Of a stretch of DNA of 64,000 nucleotides, positions 52,874 through 62,836 are shown piece after piece. Both the position numbers and the translations under genes were made by a program. The first letter of the stretch is position 1. Every line of letters starts with the position of its first letter. Source of the stretch: an uncultured Eubacterium sp. (GTDB lineage Bacteria > Bacillota > Clostridia > Lachnospirales > Lachnospiraceae); NCBI GenBank assembly GCA_958446835.1, contig CAUCXT010000005.1, positions 31,199 through 95,198 on the forward strand. The letters are read 5' to 3'. The notes under the pieces were generated by a model. It saw only the letters and a program-made list of their open reading frames with translations, was not told the origin of the DNA and did not search any database.

Positions 52874-55564
52874 ATGGGGATATTAGCTGATAAACAAAAG
52901 AAAATGAGAGAAGCGGGTCTTTCAAAGGAAGAACAGAAAATAAGATATGAAGATTTCATACAATCTTATAGTAAATTAAGGGATAGGGAAGATAAGAGGT
53001 GGTATAGTAATTTATCATTATACAAAAGAAAAAACCTACATCCATTACTTTTGAGTATTTATCACATAAAAAACAAATTAAGTGGATTTTCCTATGAAAT
53101 AATTTCAGATAAACATAGTAGTGTAGATAAAACGGTTATTTTTGCAGTCACCCATATTGGTAAGTTTGATATTGAGGTTGTTAGTGAAGCAATAAAAGAA
53201 CATTATTATCTTTTGTCAGGTGATTTCGAGCATTTGTATGGACATGTCGATGCTGTATTTTTAGGTATTAATGGGGTTATATATTTTAATGAGATTCTGA
53301 AAGAGGAACGTCAATCGGCTAAGGATAGAATGATTCAGATATTACAGGATGGTGGAAATCTTATGTATTTTCCGGAGGGAACATGGAATATGTCACCTAA
53401 TTTGCCAGTACTACCGCTTTATTGGGGAATTATAGATATAGCGAAAAAAACAGGCGCAATTATTCAGCCGGTAGCTGTTGAACAATATGGCAAGCATTTC
53501 AAAATAAATATAGGTGAGAATTTTGATACGAGCTTGTATGGTGAAAATTCAAAAGAAAAGCGTCGAGCAATACGCGAGTTGAGAGATATGCTTGCAACAT
53601 TAAAATATGAAATATGGGATACGGAGCATATAAAGCGGGCAGAGTTGCGGGGTGATGAATGGAATTGCTATGTGGAAAAGAGATTCTCAGAGTGGAGCGG
53701 CTTTGACATCAATTATATTAATGACATGACATATAAGCCTAAAGATGTGACAATACCTAATGATGCTTTTGCTTTTTATAAACAGCTTATACCTTGTAGA
53801 GAAAATGGATTTTTGTTGAAAACATTTATAGAGGAGGAAACAGCTATGAACAGAAAAGAGGAAAGGGCAATTAAAAGAAAGGAAAAGAAGGAGAGAAAGG
53901 CGGAAAATAAACTACAAAAAACAAAAGGAAAAGGGAACAAAATATTTAGCGGTCATATGTTAGAACTTGTGATAATTTTTGTAGTTACATGTATTGCGGT
54001 AGTAGTAATATCTTTTTTCACAGTTCAGGCTATCCGGAATATACCACAGGTAACTTCACAGGATTCTTCAGAAAAATATGAAGCCACATTAATGGCTTCG
54101 GGACTTGCAATAATAGGAATTGCCATATCCGTGTGGGCTGGACTTAACATTGCTAACGCTATTGAGAAAAAAGAGGTTGAAGATATAAAAAGTTCAGTAA
54201 AAGGAATAAATGAGCAATTTGAAAAGAAAAAAGAGGATATAGAGAAGGCGAAAAAAGATGTAGAAGAGATTACTCAGAATGTCGTGACAATGAGGAATGA
54301 AAGGCGAGATGTAAATTGGAATACATTTTTGCTGGAATTGCTAGAAACGAGTCAAGATACTGTTTCAAGATATTTTTATGAACAATTTAGTGAAACACCG
54401 ATAGAATGGGAAAACCTTATTGAAATGGTATTGTTAGAGCAGGATTTTAGCCAGATTTATAATAACTATGGTGAAACATCAAAAGTGAAGAAGGTGTTAC
54501 TTGATAAGGCAGAAAATGGAATAAATAGAGCTTCCGGTTTATTAAAAACACTGAATTCAATAGATAATCCGACATTGGAGAGATTGATAAGGATATATTT
54601 ACATTATAGAATAACAGAATTTCATTTTATGAATGGTTACATGGTTGATAAGGAAAAAAGTTACGATGAGTTTAAGCTGGCGGCAAAAGGCTTTAAGGAA
54701 TCTCAAAAGTTACTCAAAATTGATTTACCTGGGAAAAAGGATAAATTAGACGTTTATGTGCAAAGGGATAATTTGGAGCTGGCAATATATTTTGCAAATT
54801 CTATTGGTGAGGCATGCAGCAAAGTAACCCATAGGGATGATATTCCGAAGAGAAATGCACCGGACGCGGAGATTAAAAGGTTCAGAGATGAAGTTAATCC
54901 GTATTCAGAAGAAGCGATATTCTATTTGAACATAGCAGTTAAATTAAATGAAAAACTTCCGCAGAGAGAAGTTTATTTCAGAAATTTAGGTTGTGCATAC
55001 GAACGTAAAGATAGAAATAATGATGCTTTTGGAGAAAATGCGGAAAACATTATTTCCAACTATAGAAAAGCTCTAAAGGCAGTTATATCCTATGAAGAAA
55101 ATAAGGTAAGAGTTGAAAATGTCTATAAAACTTTGCTTTCATATTATCATGTGTGGTTGAATAATTCTTTCAAGTTTGAAGATAAGAAATTTCAAGTATT
55201 TTTTGATTTAAATAGCTTTGAGTCCTTTATGAATAATCTGAAAAATAAAACATTGGAGAAACATACCATCGAGTATCTGTACGATTTTAACCATATCTCC
55301 GAGCTGTCAGTCCTTGACAACCCGCGATTTTCTCAGAACAGGTCATGGTATGGCTTTTCCCTGAGCTGGGTAATTGCATTGCTGTTGATTCACAACAAAG
55401 AGATTGAGAGCAAGTTCGGGACAAATATAGAAGAATATTTAAAAGAAATTCACAAGTGCGTGCTTACGCTGGAGCTTATGCAGATGAGCGATGATTACTA
55501 CAAGGATTTAAAGAATAGATATGAGATTTTATCAGCCTACTGCAAAGAGCATGAAATCATATAA
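52874..55564 (+). CDS. PlsC-like acyltransferase fused to a membrane/coiled-coil/TPR-like domain
   Basis: 896 residues. Residues ~60-270 are a glycerolipid-type acyltransferase: H94 and D99 form HIGKFD (the HX4D motif), with FPEGTW at 166-171. A basic stretch (NRKEERAIKRKEKKERKAENK) starts at Met325, followed by two membrane helices (about 362-387 and 407-429), a Lys/Glu coiled coil (about 430-475) and a long helical domain. Met325 (ATG 53846) has its own AGGAGG 8 bp upstream (53832-53837), so the second domain could also be made alone. Most of the gene is AT-rich; the last 300 bp (from about 55260) have host-like composition. It probably transfers an acyl group at the membrane. Confidence 0.85.
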   Translation: MGILADKQKKMREAGLSKEEQKIRYEDFIQSYSKLRDREDKRWYSNLSLYKRKNLHPLLLSIYHIKNKLSGFSYEIISDKHSSVDKTVIFAVTHIGKFDIEVVSEAIKEHYYLLSGDFEHLYGHVDAVFLGINGVIYFNEILKEERQSAKDRMIQILQDGGNLMYFPEGTWNMSPNLPVLPLYWGIIDIAKKTGAIIQPVAVEQYGKHFKINIGENFDTSLYGENSKEKRRAIRELRDMLATLKYEIWDTEHIKRAELRGDEWNCYVEKRFSEWSGFDINYINDMTYKPKDVTIPNDAFAFYKQLIPCRENGFLLKTFIEEETAMNRKEERAIKRKEKKERKAENKLQKTKGKGNKIFSGHMLELVIIFVVTCIAVVVISFFTVQAIRNIPQVTSQDSSEKYEATLMASGLAIIGIAISVWAGLNIANAIEKKEVEDIKSSVKGINEQFEKKKEDIEKAKKDVEEITQNVVTMRNERRDVNWNTFLLELLETSQDTVSRYFYEQFSETPIEWENLIEMVLLEQDFSQIYNNYGETSKVKKVLLDKAENGINRASGLLKTLNSIDNPTLERLIRIYLHYRITEFHFMNGYMVDKEKSYDEFKLAAKGFKESQKLLKIDLPGKKDKLDVYVQRDNLELAIYFANSIGEACSKVTHRDDIPKRNAPDAEIKRFRDEVNPYSEEAIFYLNIAVKLNEKLPQREVYFRNLGCAYERKDRNNDAFGENAENIISNYRKALKAVISYEENKVRVENVYKTLLSYYHVWLNNSFKFEDKKFQVFFDLNSFESFMNNLKNKTLEKHTIEYLYDFNHISELSVLDNPRFSQNRSWYGFSLSWVIALLLIHNKEIESKFGTNIEEYLKEIHKCVLTLELMQMSDDYYKDLKNRYEILSAYCKEHEII

Positions 55565-55593
55565 TTACATATTTATTTGGAAAGAGGTTAATT

Positions 55594-56196
55594 ATGGAAT
55601 ATCCATCGGACACAATTTCAGCGATAACACGCTTCCTGTTCATCGGTGAAAAGAAGGAGAATCTAAAACGCAGTGATTTAGTGATTGTACTTGGAAATGA
55701 AATGATTGAGGGGACAATTGCCGAGGTCAATGATATGTACAGAAAGGGGATAATTGCCGGTGACGCGGCAATTATCCTCACCGGGGCAACAGGAACCTTG
55801 AACGCGGGCGAGCGGTGTGAGTGTGACAGAATGTACGAATGTGCGGTAGAAAAATATAATATGCCGTCAGAGCTGTTCCACAAGGACAACAGGGCAACGA
55901 ATACTTACTTGAATTTTCTCTATTCCAAGGAAATTATAGATGAACTTGGCGGAATGGACAAGTTCTCATCAATATTGTGCATCGGCAAGGCTTTCCTTAT
56001 GAGGAGAGCGTCCATGTATGCGGCAAAGCTTGAATATCCGCAGGAGAAAATGCAGTATTACGGCACAGTTGACACGCAGGGCAAGAATATCGGTGCGGAT
56101 AGCTGGTGGAAGTCGGAGAACGCAATTAACAGGGTTATGGCGGAGATAGAGCGCATCGGGAAATATTATGCAGGTGGGGATTTGAGTATTTTTTGA
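55594..56196 (+). CDS. YdcF/ElyC-like (DUF218) protein
   Basis: 200 residues with the DUF218 pattern: SDLVIVLGNEMIEGTIAEVNDMY, AAIILTGATG, the acidic NRATNTYLNFLYSKEII (family (E/N)xxxxNT) and CIGKAFLMRRASMYA. No membrane helix, so it is the soluble YdcF form. The family is linked to envelope or SAM-binding functions, but its chemistry is unsettled. It has host-like codon use, unlike the genes on both sides. It shares the operon direction and lies 30 bp after the acyltransferase fusion. Confidence 0.8.
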   Translation: MEYPSDTISAITRFLFIGEKKENLKRSDLVIVLGNEMIEGTIAEVNDMYRKGIIAGDAAIILTGATGTLNAGERCECDRMYECAVEKYNMPSELFHKDNRATNTYLNFLYSKEIIDELGGMDKFSSILCIGKAFLMRRASMYAAKLEYPQEKMQYYGTVDTQGKNIGADSWWKSENAINRVMAEIERIGKYYAGGDLSIF

Positions 56197-56242
56197 CCTG
56201 AAAAATGTAGCTGACACATAAAAGATAACGGAGAAAGAACGA

Positions 56243-58792
56243 ATGTGGTATCAGATATTTAAGGATAAAACAGATGAAGTATTTGAGAGATATAAACAAA
56301 AAAATGCAGTCACATATATGCTGGATAACGGGGATACAGTGGATTTTGATTTCGAAAAAATTCACAATGTATTTATTGAGTTTTCAAATATAATGAAAAA
56401 ATATGGAATTGTACAAGGGGATAGAATTGCAATTCTTACACCACATTCGCCTTATGGTGTGATTACAGGTTATGCGGCAGTTTACAACAATGTAACGATT
56501 GCTCTTGTAGATGCTGCTATAAGCAGTGATGAAATAAGGCGTTTGATTAAATTAGCGGATGTGAAGGCTATTTTTACAACGCAGTTATTATCAAGCATAT
56601 TCACAGATAATACATGGGAAAATATCCCAATAATAAATATAGAAAAAACGGATTTTTCATACCCGCTTATTCATGGAACGGTCAGTGCTGAAAGAAAAAT
56701 AGATGACGAAGATAAGGAAGCTATTGCAGTTCTTTTTTCATCAGGAACAACCAGTGATATGAAGGGAATTATGGTTACATATAAGTCTGTATGTATGGCA
56801 AGAGATATTTTCATAGATTTTTCAGGACTTAATTCAGATATGAGTTATCTTATTGTATTGCCGTTTAACCATATTTCAGGATTCACAGGTGTGTTTACAT
56901 TTCTCTTAACAGGATGCACCTTGGGGTTCATAGAAAATGTAAATGCGTCAAAATTGAGCTATGGGTTAAAAAAATTCGAGCCGAGTTATTTTGCAATGGT
57001 TCCGCGGGTGTTTGAGGTTATCGAGGAACAAATCAGAAAAAATGTGCGTGAAAAAGGCAGATTAAAATACGGTTTATTTTGTGTTTTATTGAATATGTCA
57101 GGGATATTGAGGCGGAGCTTTGGTTTCAAAATAGGCAGAAAAATATTCAATAATGTTATTGAGGCGGTATTTGGAAAAAATATATATGGAATTGGAACTG
57201 GTGCCGCTCCGTGTAATGAGAAAACGGTCAGATTTTTTCTGAATATGGGATTGGAGTGGTCGAATCTGTATGCAACCACAGAATCAGGAGTTCCAATAGC
57301 AGCTACGGGAATACATGACAAATACCCGATAGGAAGTGTGGGAAGAGTTAATAAGGATAATGATATTGCTGTCTGCATCAACAATGCGGATGAGAATGGA
57401 ATCGGCGAGATATATGTTAAGTCACCATTAGTTATGAAAGGGTATTTTAGAGATAATGAGTTGACAAAAGATTCATTTGATAATGGTTATTTTAAAACAG
57501 GAGATTTGGGATATATAGACAAAAAAGGTTATCTGCATTTAAGAGGGAGGGTTAAGGAAAATATTGTACTTAAGACAGGTAAAAAAATAACGCCCTCACA
57601 GGTAGAAGATTATTACACTTCCAAAATGAAGGATTTAACCATCGTATGCCGTGGCGTTCATAAGCAGGAAGGATGGGATTGTATATACATATATGTGCTT
57701 AAAAAGAATTATAGTAAGGAATATATAGATTATATAAAAAATACTATATTTTCTGTCTCCGCACAGGCTCCGTCCATGTATAAAATTGAAAAATTATACT
57801 TTGTGGATGAAATACCATATACATCTGTAGGAAAAATCAGAAGATATTTATTGGAGAAAAAAGAGACAACAGATGGCGGTAATACTAGAAATATTAATGA
57901 GAATAATGTCGTATTAAAAATATTTGATAAATACTGTAAAAATTATAGCGTCACATATCAAAGCAATATCAAGGAAGAATTGGGAGTGGATTCCTTAACG
58001 CTGTATGAAATTGTAAGTGAATTAGAGAATCTTACAAATAAAAACATTATGGAATATCTTGATTCTGTGACCTATGTTGGGGATATTGTTGACATAATTC
58101 AAGGAAAACAGGGATTTTCCAATAAATCGGGAGCAGACAGATATTTAATTGAGCGTTCGAACCATGAAATCAGAATATGCCAAAAAATGTTTTTCAAAAT
58201 AAAAATGTTTTGCAAGATTGATTATAGCGGACTGGAAAACATAATTGATGCACCATGTATAATCGCTTCAAATCATACAAGCCATTTGGATATATTTTGT
58301 ATCTATCAGGCTATTACCTTGGCGAAAGGGAAGAAGAGCATATTAGACACTAATTGTCTGGCTGCACAGGAGCTTTTGGAGGATAAGAGCGTTGAAAAAA
58401 TCTTTAAAAGCCTTGGAGCGATTCCGGTCAACAGAAATGGGAATCCTGCTAATGTATTGGAAACAGTAAAGACGATATTAGAACAAAACAGATATGTCGT
58501 CATATTCCCGGAAGGAACAAGAAGCAGAAACGGAAAGCTGGGTAAATTCACAAGTGGTACCGCCGCTTCCGCAATAGCAACCGGAGTGCCTGTGATTCCT
58601 GTCGGAATATCGGGAGCATACGATGTTCTTCCCGCTGATAAAAAGAGAATTTCATTCCATTTTCGGAGACAGCACATCCAGGTAGCCATTGGAAAACCTG
58701 TTTACCATAATGATATAAACGATATAGAAAAGCTCAATGACATAATCAAAAAGTCAATTATACAGCTATGTGAAGGGGGCAAGAGCGAATGA
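56243..58792 (+). CDS. Three-domain enzyme: acyl-adenylate ligase, acyl carrier domain, PlsC-like acyltransferase
   Basis: 849 residues. Residues ~20-540: ANL ligase with FSSGTTSDMKG, NLYATTESG, FKTGDLGYIDKKGYLHLRGR and a catalytic-lysine region YTSVGKIRRYLL. Residues ~555-625: carrier domain with the phosphopantetheine serine S584 in ELGVDSLTLYE. Residues ~640-849: acyltransferase with H678 and D683 (NHTSHLD) and FPEGTRSRNGKLGKF at about 755-769. This order resembles Aas-like bifunctional enzymes but with the carrier built in, so an acid can be activated, loaded and transferred on one chain. AT-rich. Its stop overlaps the next start as ATGA. Acceptor unknown, probably a lysolipid or similar. 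Confidence 0.9.
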   Translation: MWYQIFKDKTDEVFERYKQKNAVTYMLDNGDTVDFDFEKIHNVFIEFSNIMKKYGIVQGDRIAILTPHSPYGVITGYAAVYNNVTIALVDAAISSDEIRRLIKLADVKAIFTTQLLSSIFTDNTWENIPIINIEKTDFSYPLIHGTVSAERKIDDEDKEAIAVLFSSGTTSDMKGIMVTYKSVCMARDIFIDFSGLNSDMSYLIVLPFNHISGFTGVFTFLLTGCTLGFIENVNASKLSYGLKKFEPSYFAMVPRVFEVIEEQIRKNVREKGRLKYGLFCVLLNMSGILRRSFGFKIGRKIFNNVIEAVFGKNIYGIGTGAAPCNEKTVRFFLNMGLEWSNLYATTESGVPIAATGIHDKYPIGSVGRVNKDNDIAVCINNADENGIGEIYVKSPLVMKGYFRDNELTKDSFDNGYFKTGDLGYIDKKGYLHLRGRVKENIVLKTGKKITPSQVEDYYTSKMKDLTIVCRGVHKQEGWDCIYIYVLKKNYSKEYIDYIKNTIFSVSAQAPSMYKIEKLYFVDEIPYTSVGKIRRYLLEKKETTDGGNTRNINENNVVLKIFDKYCKNYSVTYQSNIKEELGVDSLTLYEIVSELENLTNKNIMEYLDSVTYVGDIVDIIQGKQGFSNKSGADRYLIERSNHEIRICQKMFFKIKMFCKIDYSGLENIIDAPCIIASNHTSHLDIFCIYQAITLAKGKKSILDTNCLAAQELLEDKSVEKIFKSLGAIPVNRNGNPANVLETVKTILEQNRYVVIFPEGTRSRNGKLGKFTSGTAASAIATGVPVIPVGISGAYDVLPADKKRISFHFRRQHIQVAIGKPVYHNDINDIEKLNDIIKKSIIQLCEGGKSE

Positions 58793-59382
58793 TAATAGGT
58801 GTAGATGCGGATGGTGTCTTGACCGATATGCAGCTTTTTAATTACACATACGGACAGCTCTTTTTCAATAAAGAAATAATAAATCCGAGTGCATATTCTG
58901 TCAGGGAAATATTTGAGGTAAGCAAATTTCAGGAAATATTGTATGGTCTTGTTTATTTTAAAAGATATTGTACGGAGTGGGAGCCAAGAGAGGGGGCTGC
59001 GCAAATTATCAATAACATGAAATTGTCAGGAAATACAATTTGTGAAATAACAGCCAGAAAATTTGTCACCAATAAAGGTTTGCTTGGAAGAAAGAGCAGA
59101 AAATGGTTTGAGAACTGGTGCAGAAGAAATAATTTCAGTTTTGATGAAATAATCTATTGCTCAGAAAAAAATGGTCCCGAAGAAAAATATCAGGCTTGTA
59201 TTGAAAAAAAGGTTGATGTGATGATAGATGACAGACCTGAAATAGTAACCTATCTCGCATCGAAAGGGATTAAGGTTATGATGATGGATGCACCATATAA
59301 TCAGCAGGTTGTCGGGGATAATATTATAAGAGTTTTTGGGTGGGATGATATATACCAAAGAATTTCTGACATTGTATTGTAG
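58789..59382 (+). CDS. HAD-superfamily phosphatase, 5'-nucleotidase C-like
   Basis: 197 residues. Motif I is IIGVDADGVLTD with the nucleophile Asp and the general acid Asp two residues on; motif II is in CEITARKF; motif III/IV are the Lys in EKKVD and DVMIDDRPEIVTYL. The fold and DDRPE motif match the NT5C-like group that removes phosphate from nucleotides or other small molecules. It is coupled to the ligase-carrier-acyltransferase gene (ATGA), so it may dephosphorylate an intermediate, as phosphatidate-type or sugar phosphatases do (inference). Confidence 0.8.
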   Translation: MIIGVDADGVLTDMQLFNYTYGQLFFNKEIINPSAYSVREIFEVSKFQEILYGLVYFKRYCTEWEPREGAAQIINNMKLSGNTICEITARKFVTNKGLLGRKSRKWFENWCRRNNFSFDEIIYCSEKNGPEEKYQACIEKKVDVMIDDRPEIVTYLASKGIKVMMMDAPYNQQVVGDNIIRVFGWDDIYQRISDIVL

Positions 59383-59391
59383 GAGATCAAT

Positions 59392-59910
59392 ATGCTTGAT
59401 TTAATAATACTCATTGTTATCATAGCTGTTATTTTCAAGATAAGACAGAATCTTAAAAGAAAAAGGGAGCGTGAGGAAAGCCGTTATTATGTGGAGAACT
59501 ACAAGCCGCCGGAGAAGCTGCGTGTCGATGAAAATCAGATGATTGAAAGGTATATGCCTGTAGCACAGAAAATTGTGTCGCAGTTTGGGGAGAAAGGTTG
59601 TCCTGATATAATTACTTTTAGCCTTAAAGGTGTTCAATTTGATTATCAGGGTAAGGGAAGTAAGCTGCTGGCATACATGGAGGGAACAACAGATGGGTAT
59701 GGTTATAATAGTGGGTTTGCTTGGTATCACGGACCAGGGATAATAGATATTTATGGAAGTTCGTGGTACTGGATATATTGTGGCATTAATAAATTGACCG
59801 GAAACATATATAATGCGCTGGGATATTCGGAAGAGAGACCAACAGATAAACCGGACGAAGTGTACTACTGTCTTGGCAGTATGAAGATGTTCAAAATAAA
59901 GAATATGTAA
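59392..59910 (+). CDS. Membrane-anchored protein of unknown function
   Basis: 172 residues. One N-terminal helix (LDLIILIVIIAVIFKI) followed by a basic stretch (RQNLKRKREREESR), so the body is probably cytoplasmic. The rest has many Tyr, Gly and Trp (LAYMEGTTDGYGYNSGFAWYHG, YGSSWYWIYCG). I recognise no domain. GGAG lies before the ATG. Its position inside the cluster suggests it belongs to the same process. Confidence 0.65.
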   Translation: MLDLIILIVIIAVIFKIRQNLKRKREREESRYYVENYKPPEKLRVDENQMIERYMPVAQKIVSQFGEKGCPDIITFSLKGVQFDYQGKGSKLLAYMEGTTDGYGYNSGFAWYHGPGIIDIYGSSWYWIYCGINKLTGNIYNALGYSEERPTDKPDEVYYCLGSMKMFKIKNM

Positions 59911-59937
59911 TTACATAGATTAACTAGGAGAGAAAAC

Positions 59938-61641
59938 ATGACCATACACGAAGAACAAAAACTCACAGGCTACCCATCAATAGACAAGCCATGGCTTAAA
60001 TACTACACGCAGGAAGCCATCGACGCAAAACTGCCGGAATGTACAATATGGGAGAATCTTTACGAGCACAACAAAGAACATCCGTCCGACATAGCAATAT
60101 TGTATTTTGGAAAGAAGATAACATACAGGCAGTTATTTTCAGAAGTAGACAAAACAGCAAGGAGTTTATCGTATTTTGGTGTCAAGGACGGTGATAATGT
60201 TGTACTGTGCATGCCGGCAATGCCGGAGGCAATTTATGTAATTCTTGCCATCAATAAAATGGGAGCTAATGCCGCAATGCTCAATCCGACCTTTACTGAG
60301 AGTCAGCTCACAGACAGAATTAATGAGTTAGAACCTAGTGTGATGATTGTGGCAAATGAATTTTACAAGGTGGTAAAAAATGTAATTCCGAAAACCACAG
60401 TAAGGCATGTCGTTGAATGTTCTATAGTTAATTCGCTTGGATTTTTCGTAAAGAAAGCCAAAAATGTGAAGCATATACCTGGGTGCATGGATTGGAATGA
60501 GTTCATCAGGTGTGGTAAGGACTGTGCCTATATAACAGCAAAATATGAAAAGCAGAAACCGGCAATAGTTGTATTTTCTTCCGGAACCACAGGAGCCTCA
60601 AAGGGGATTCAGCTTTCTAATGATGGGATTAATGCGACAATCAGTGAATATAAGGCGTATGATTTTAATGAGCAGGATGTCTATTTTGCACAGATGCCAA
60701 TATGGTTTTCTACCGGTATAGTCGTGACTATTATGGTGCCGCTTGTTCATGGTATCAAGACAGTGCTGGAGCCTATCTATGATTTTGAGATATTTTACAA
60801 GCATATCCGAAAGTTTAAACCTAATTATCTTATAACCCCAACGGGATTGCTGGATTATCTTATGAATAAAAAACCGGTGTCCAAGGCATATAAGCAGTTC
60901 AGATATCTGGCGGCAGGCGGTGAGTATGTGACGCCTAATACGGAGCAGAAATACAACCAATGGCTTCTGAGAAATAATAACACTAACGGACTTCACAAGG
61001 GCTATGGCATGTGTGAATGTGGTGGAACTGTTACTTCTACTAATGAGTACAATAATATGGTCGGTTCCTCAGGTATTCCACTGTCACATGTAGTTGTAGC
61101 CGCATTCGATATTGTCACAGGGGAAGAGAAAAAGTACATGGAGCGTGGCGAAATCCGTGTAATGACACCATGCCGCATGCTGGGCTACTATAAGAAACCT
61201 CTGGAAACCGAAAAATATTTTAAGAAGGACACGGACGGTAATGTGTGGGCGTGTACAGGCGATATGGGATATGTCTCAGAGGATGGCAATGTCTTTGTCT
61301 GTGGCAGAATCAATGATTCCTATGTAAATTCTGATGGAGACACAATATATCTTTTTGACATAGAGCGAGCCGTGTTAGACATCGAACATGTAAGACAGTG
61401 CAAAGCCGTTGCACAAGATATAAATGGAGAAAAGACACATGTATGCCACATTGTATTTTATGACAATGTACAGGTTGACAATGTATTTAATGTAATTAAA
61501 GAGCATTGCCGCAAGAAGCTTCCCGAAAATCACCAGCCGCACTTGTTCCGTATATACGATGATGCGCTGCCTGTAGCACCAAGCGGAAAACTTAACATTG
61601 CACAGATGCAGAGTGATTCGGGGGAATTGAAGAGGATATAA
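59938..61641 (+). CDS. Acyl-adenylate ligase (ANL superfamily), third of the cluster
   Basis: 567 residues; GGAG precedes the ATG. It begins with the shared YPSIDKPWLKYYTQEAIDAKLPECTIWENLYEHN segment. P-loop FSSGTTGASKG, CTGDMGYVSEDG and the C-terminal PVAPSGKLNIAQM with the catalytic lysine are intact. The A5 motif reads KGYGMCECGG where most relatives have GYGMTE, so the Thr that binds ATP is replaced by Cys; the following Glu is kept. It is more host-like in base use than the neighbouring AT-rich genes. Substrate unknown, but it is likely to differ from that of the ligase at 51146. Confidence 0.88.
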   Translation: MTIHEEQKLTGYPSIDKPWLKYYTQEAIDAKLPECTIWENLYEHNKEHPSDIAILYFGKKITYRQLFSEVDKTARSLSYFGVKDGDNVVLCMPAMPEAIYVILAINKMGANAAMLNPTFTESQLTDRINELEPSVMIVANEFYKVVKNVIPKTTVRHVVECSIVNSLGFFVKKAKNVKHIPGCMDWNEFIRCGKDCAYITAKYEKQKPAIVVFSSGTTGASKGIQLSNDGINATISEYKAYDFNEQDVYFAQMPIWFSTGIVVTIMVPLVHGIKTVLEPIYDFEIFYKHIRKFKPNYLITPTGLLDYLMNKKPVSKAYKQFRYLAAGGEYVTPNTEQKYNQWLLRNNNTNGLHKGYGMCECGGTVTSTNEYNNMVGSSGIPLSHVVVAAFDIVTGEEKKYMERGEIRVMTPCRMLGYYKKPLETEKYFKKDTDGNVWACTGDMGYVSEDGNVFVCGRINDSYVNSDGDTIYLFDIERAVLDIEHVRQCKAVAQDINGEKTHVCHIVFYDNVQVDNVFNVIKEHCRKKLPENHQPHLFRIYDDALPVAPSGKLNIAQMQSDSGELKRI

Positions 61642-61676
61642 GCAGAAGTTTCCTGTGAAGAAACCAAGGATAGAAT

Positions 61677-62819
61677 ATGAGGACATCTTATAAAAATATT
61701 TTTATCAGTAAACTTAATAAGAAAAATGTGAATAATTTTACGTCGGATATTGGTTTATTTTTGCGTCGGAAGTTAGACAGACCATTTAAGAAGTTTTGCA
61801 ATATATTTACCAATGCAACTATTATTCGGGTTAAAAATAATCAGTATGAAAATGATGAGGAGTATTTTGCAAATTTAAACACTGATAAAATTCCAATATC
61901 ATCATATCCAATATCTAAAAAAGCGAATGCGAATAATATTGTACTCGAGCGGTATCCAAAGTTAAATGAGAATGAAGGATATATTTTTGTCGGGAACCAC
62001 ACCTGCCCTGAGGATATTGAAACGATGATAAACATTATTGACCGTAATGTGTATTTAATACTTGGCTCTGTGGAAAGCTTGAAATATAACCCGGAAACGT
62101 ATTTATCATGGTTGAATGGCATGATTGTTTTTGATATTTTAGACCGACAGGAGAGAAGTGAACTCATTCCCAAAATGGAGAGGGTGCTGAGGACACAGAG
62201 TATTTTGATTTACCCTGAAGGTTCGCACAATTATGATTTCAATAAGCTGATTAAGCCTATTTATGATGGTGCGGTTAATTTGGCACTTAAAACAGGCAAG
62301 AGTATTGTGCCAATAACTATGCTGAAAGACTGCGATAATAGAATTTCGTATATAGATGTTGGAACACCGATAAATATGCAAAAAATACATTTGAATGTAC
62401 AGGAATATTTTCCGGGAAAAGAAGAAAGCGAAAAATACAGAATAAAATCAATGAGCAGTTTTTTGAGAGATAAAATGGCAACCTCAGTATATTTTATGAT
62501 GGAAAGGCATTTTGAACCTATTAAAAGACGTGAATACCAAGACATAGAAGGTAAATTTATTGAAGAGTATGTTACAGATACCTTTGAAAAATTGAAATGG
62601 AAGCATGATGTATTTGAGGCGGAATATTTGACCAAAAAAACAGATGACGAACAAGAGTATGAGGATATTGTGTGTACACTTGCAAACTTAAAATTGAGTA
62701 AAAAGATTATCCGTGAAACATTATTAAATGACAGAGAATATATTCAAAAAATGGCAGACTTGGAGCGAAAGAATGTTCCTGCTAATATGAGAAAGCGATA
62801 TGAGACACTAAGACATTGA
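61677..62819 (+). CDS. PlsC-like acyltransferase
   Basis: 380 residues. HX4D appears as NHTCPEDIE, and the second motif as YPEGSHNYDFNKLIKPIYDGAVNLALKTGKSIVPITML, with Ser-His where Thr-Arg is usual. A charged C-terminal extension of about 100 residues (RREYQDIEGKFIEEYVTDTFEKLKWKHDVFEAEYL) resembles the part after the acyltransferase domains at 52874 and 62837, so the three are one subfamily. No membrane helix stands out. AT-rich. It follows the ligase by 35 bp and precedes the fused gene by 17 bp. Confidence 0.85.
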   Translation: MRTSYKNIFISKLNKKNVNNFTSDIGLFLRRKLDRPFKKFCNIFTNATIIRVKNNQYENDEEYFANLNTDKIPISSYPISKKANANNIVLERYPKLNENEGYIFVGNHTCPEDIETMINIIDRNVYLILGSVESLKYNPETYLSWLNGMIVFDILDRQERSELIPKMERVLRTQSILIYPEGSHNYDFNKLIKPIYDGAVNLALKTGKSIVPITMLKDCDNRISYIDVGTPINMQKIHLNVQEYFPGKEESEKYRIKSMSSFLRDKMATSVYFMMERHFEPIKRREYQDIEGKFIEEYVTDTFEKLKWKHDVFEAEYLTKKTDDEQEYEDIVCTLANLKLSKKIIRETLLNDREYIQKMADLERKNVPANMRKRYETLRH

Positions 62820-62836
62820 TAGAAATAGGAAACAAC

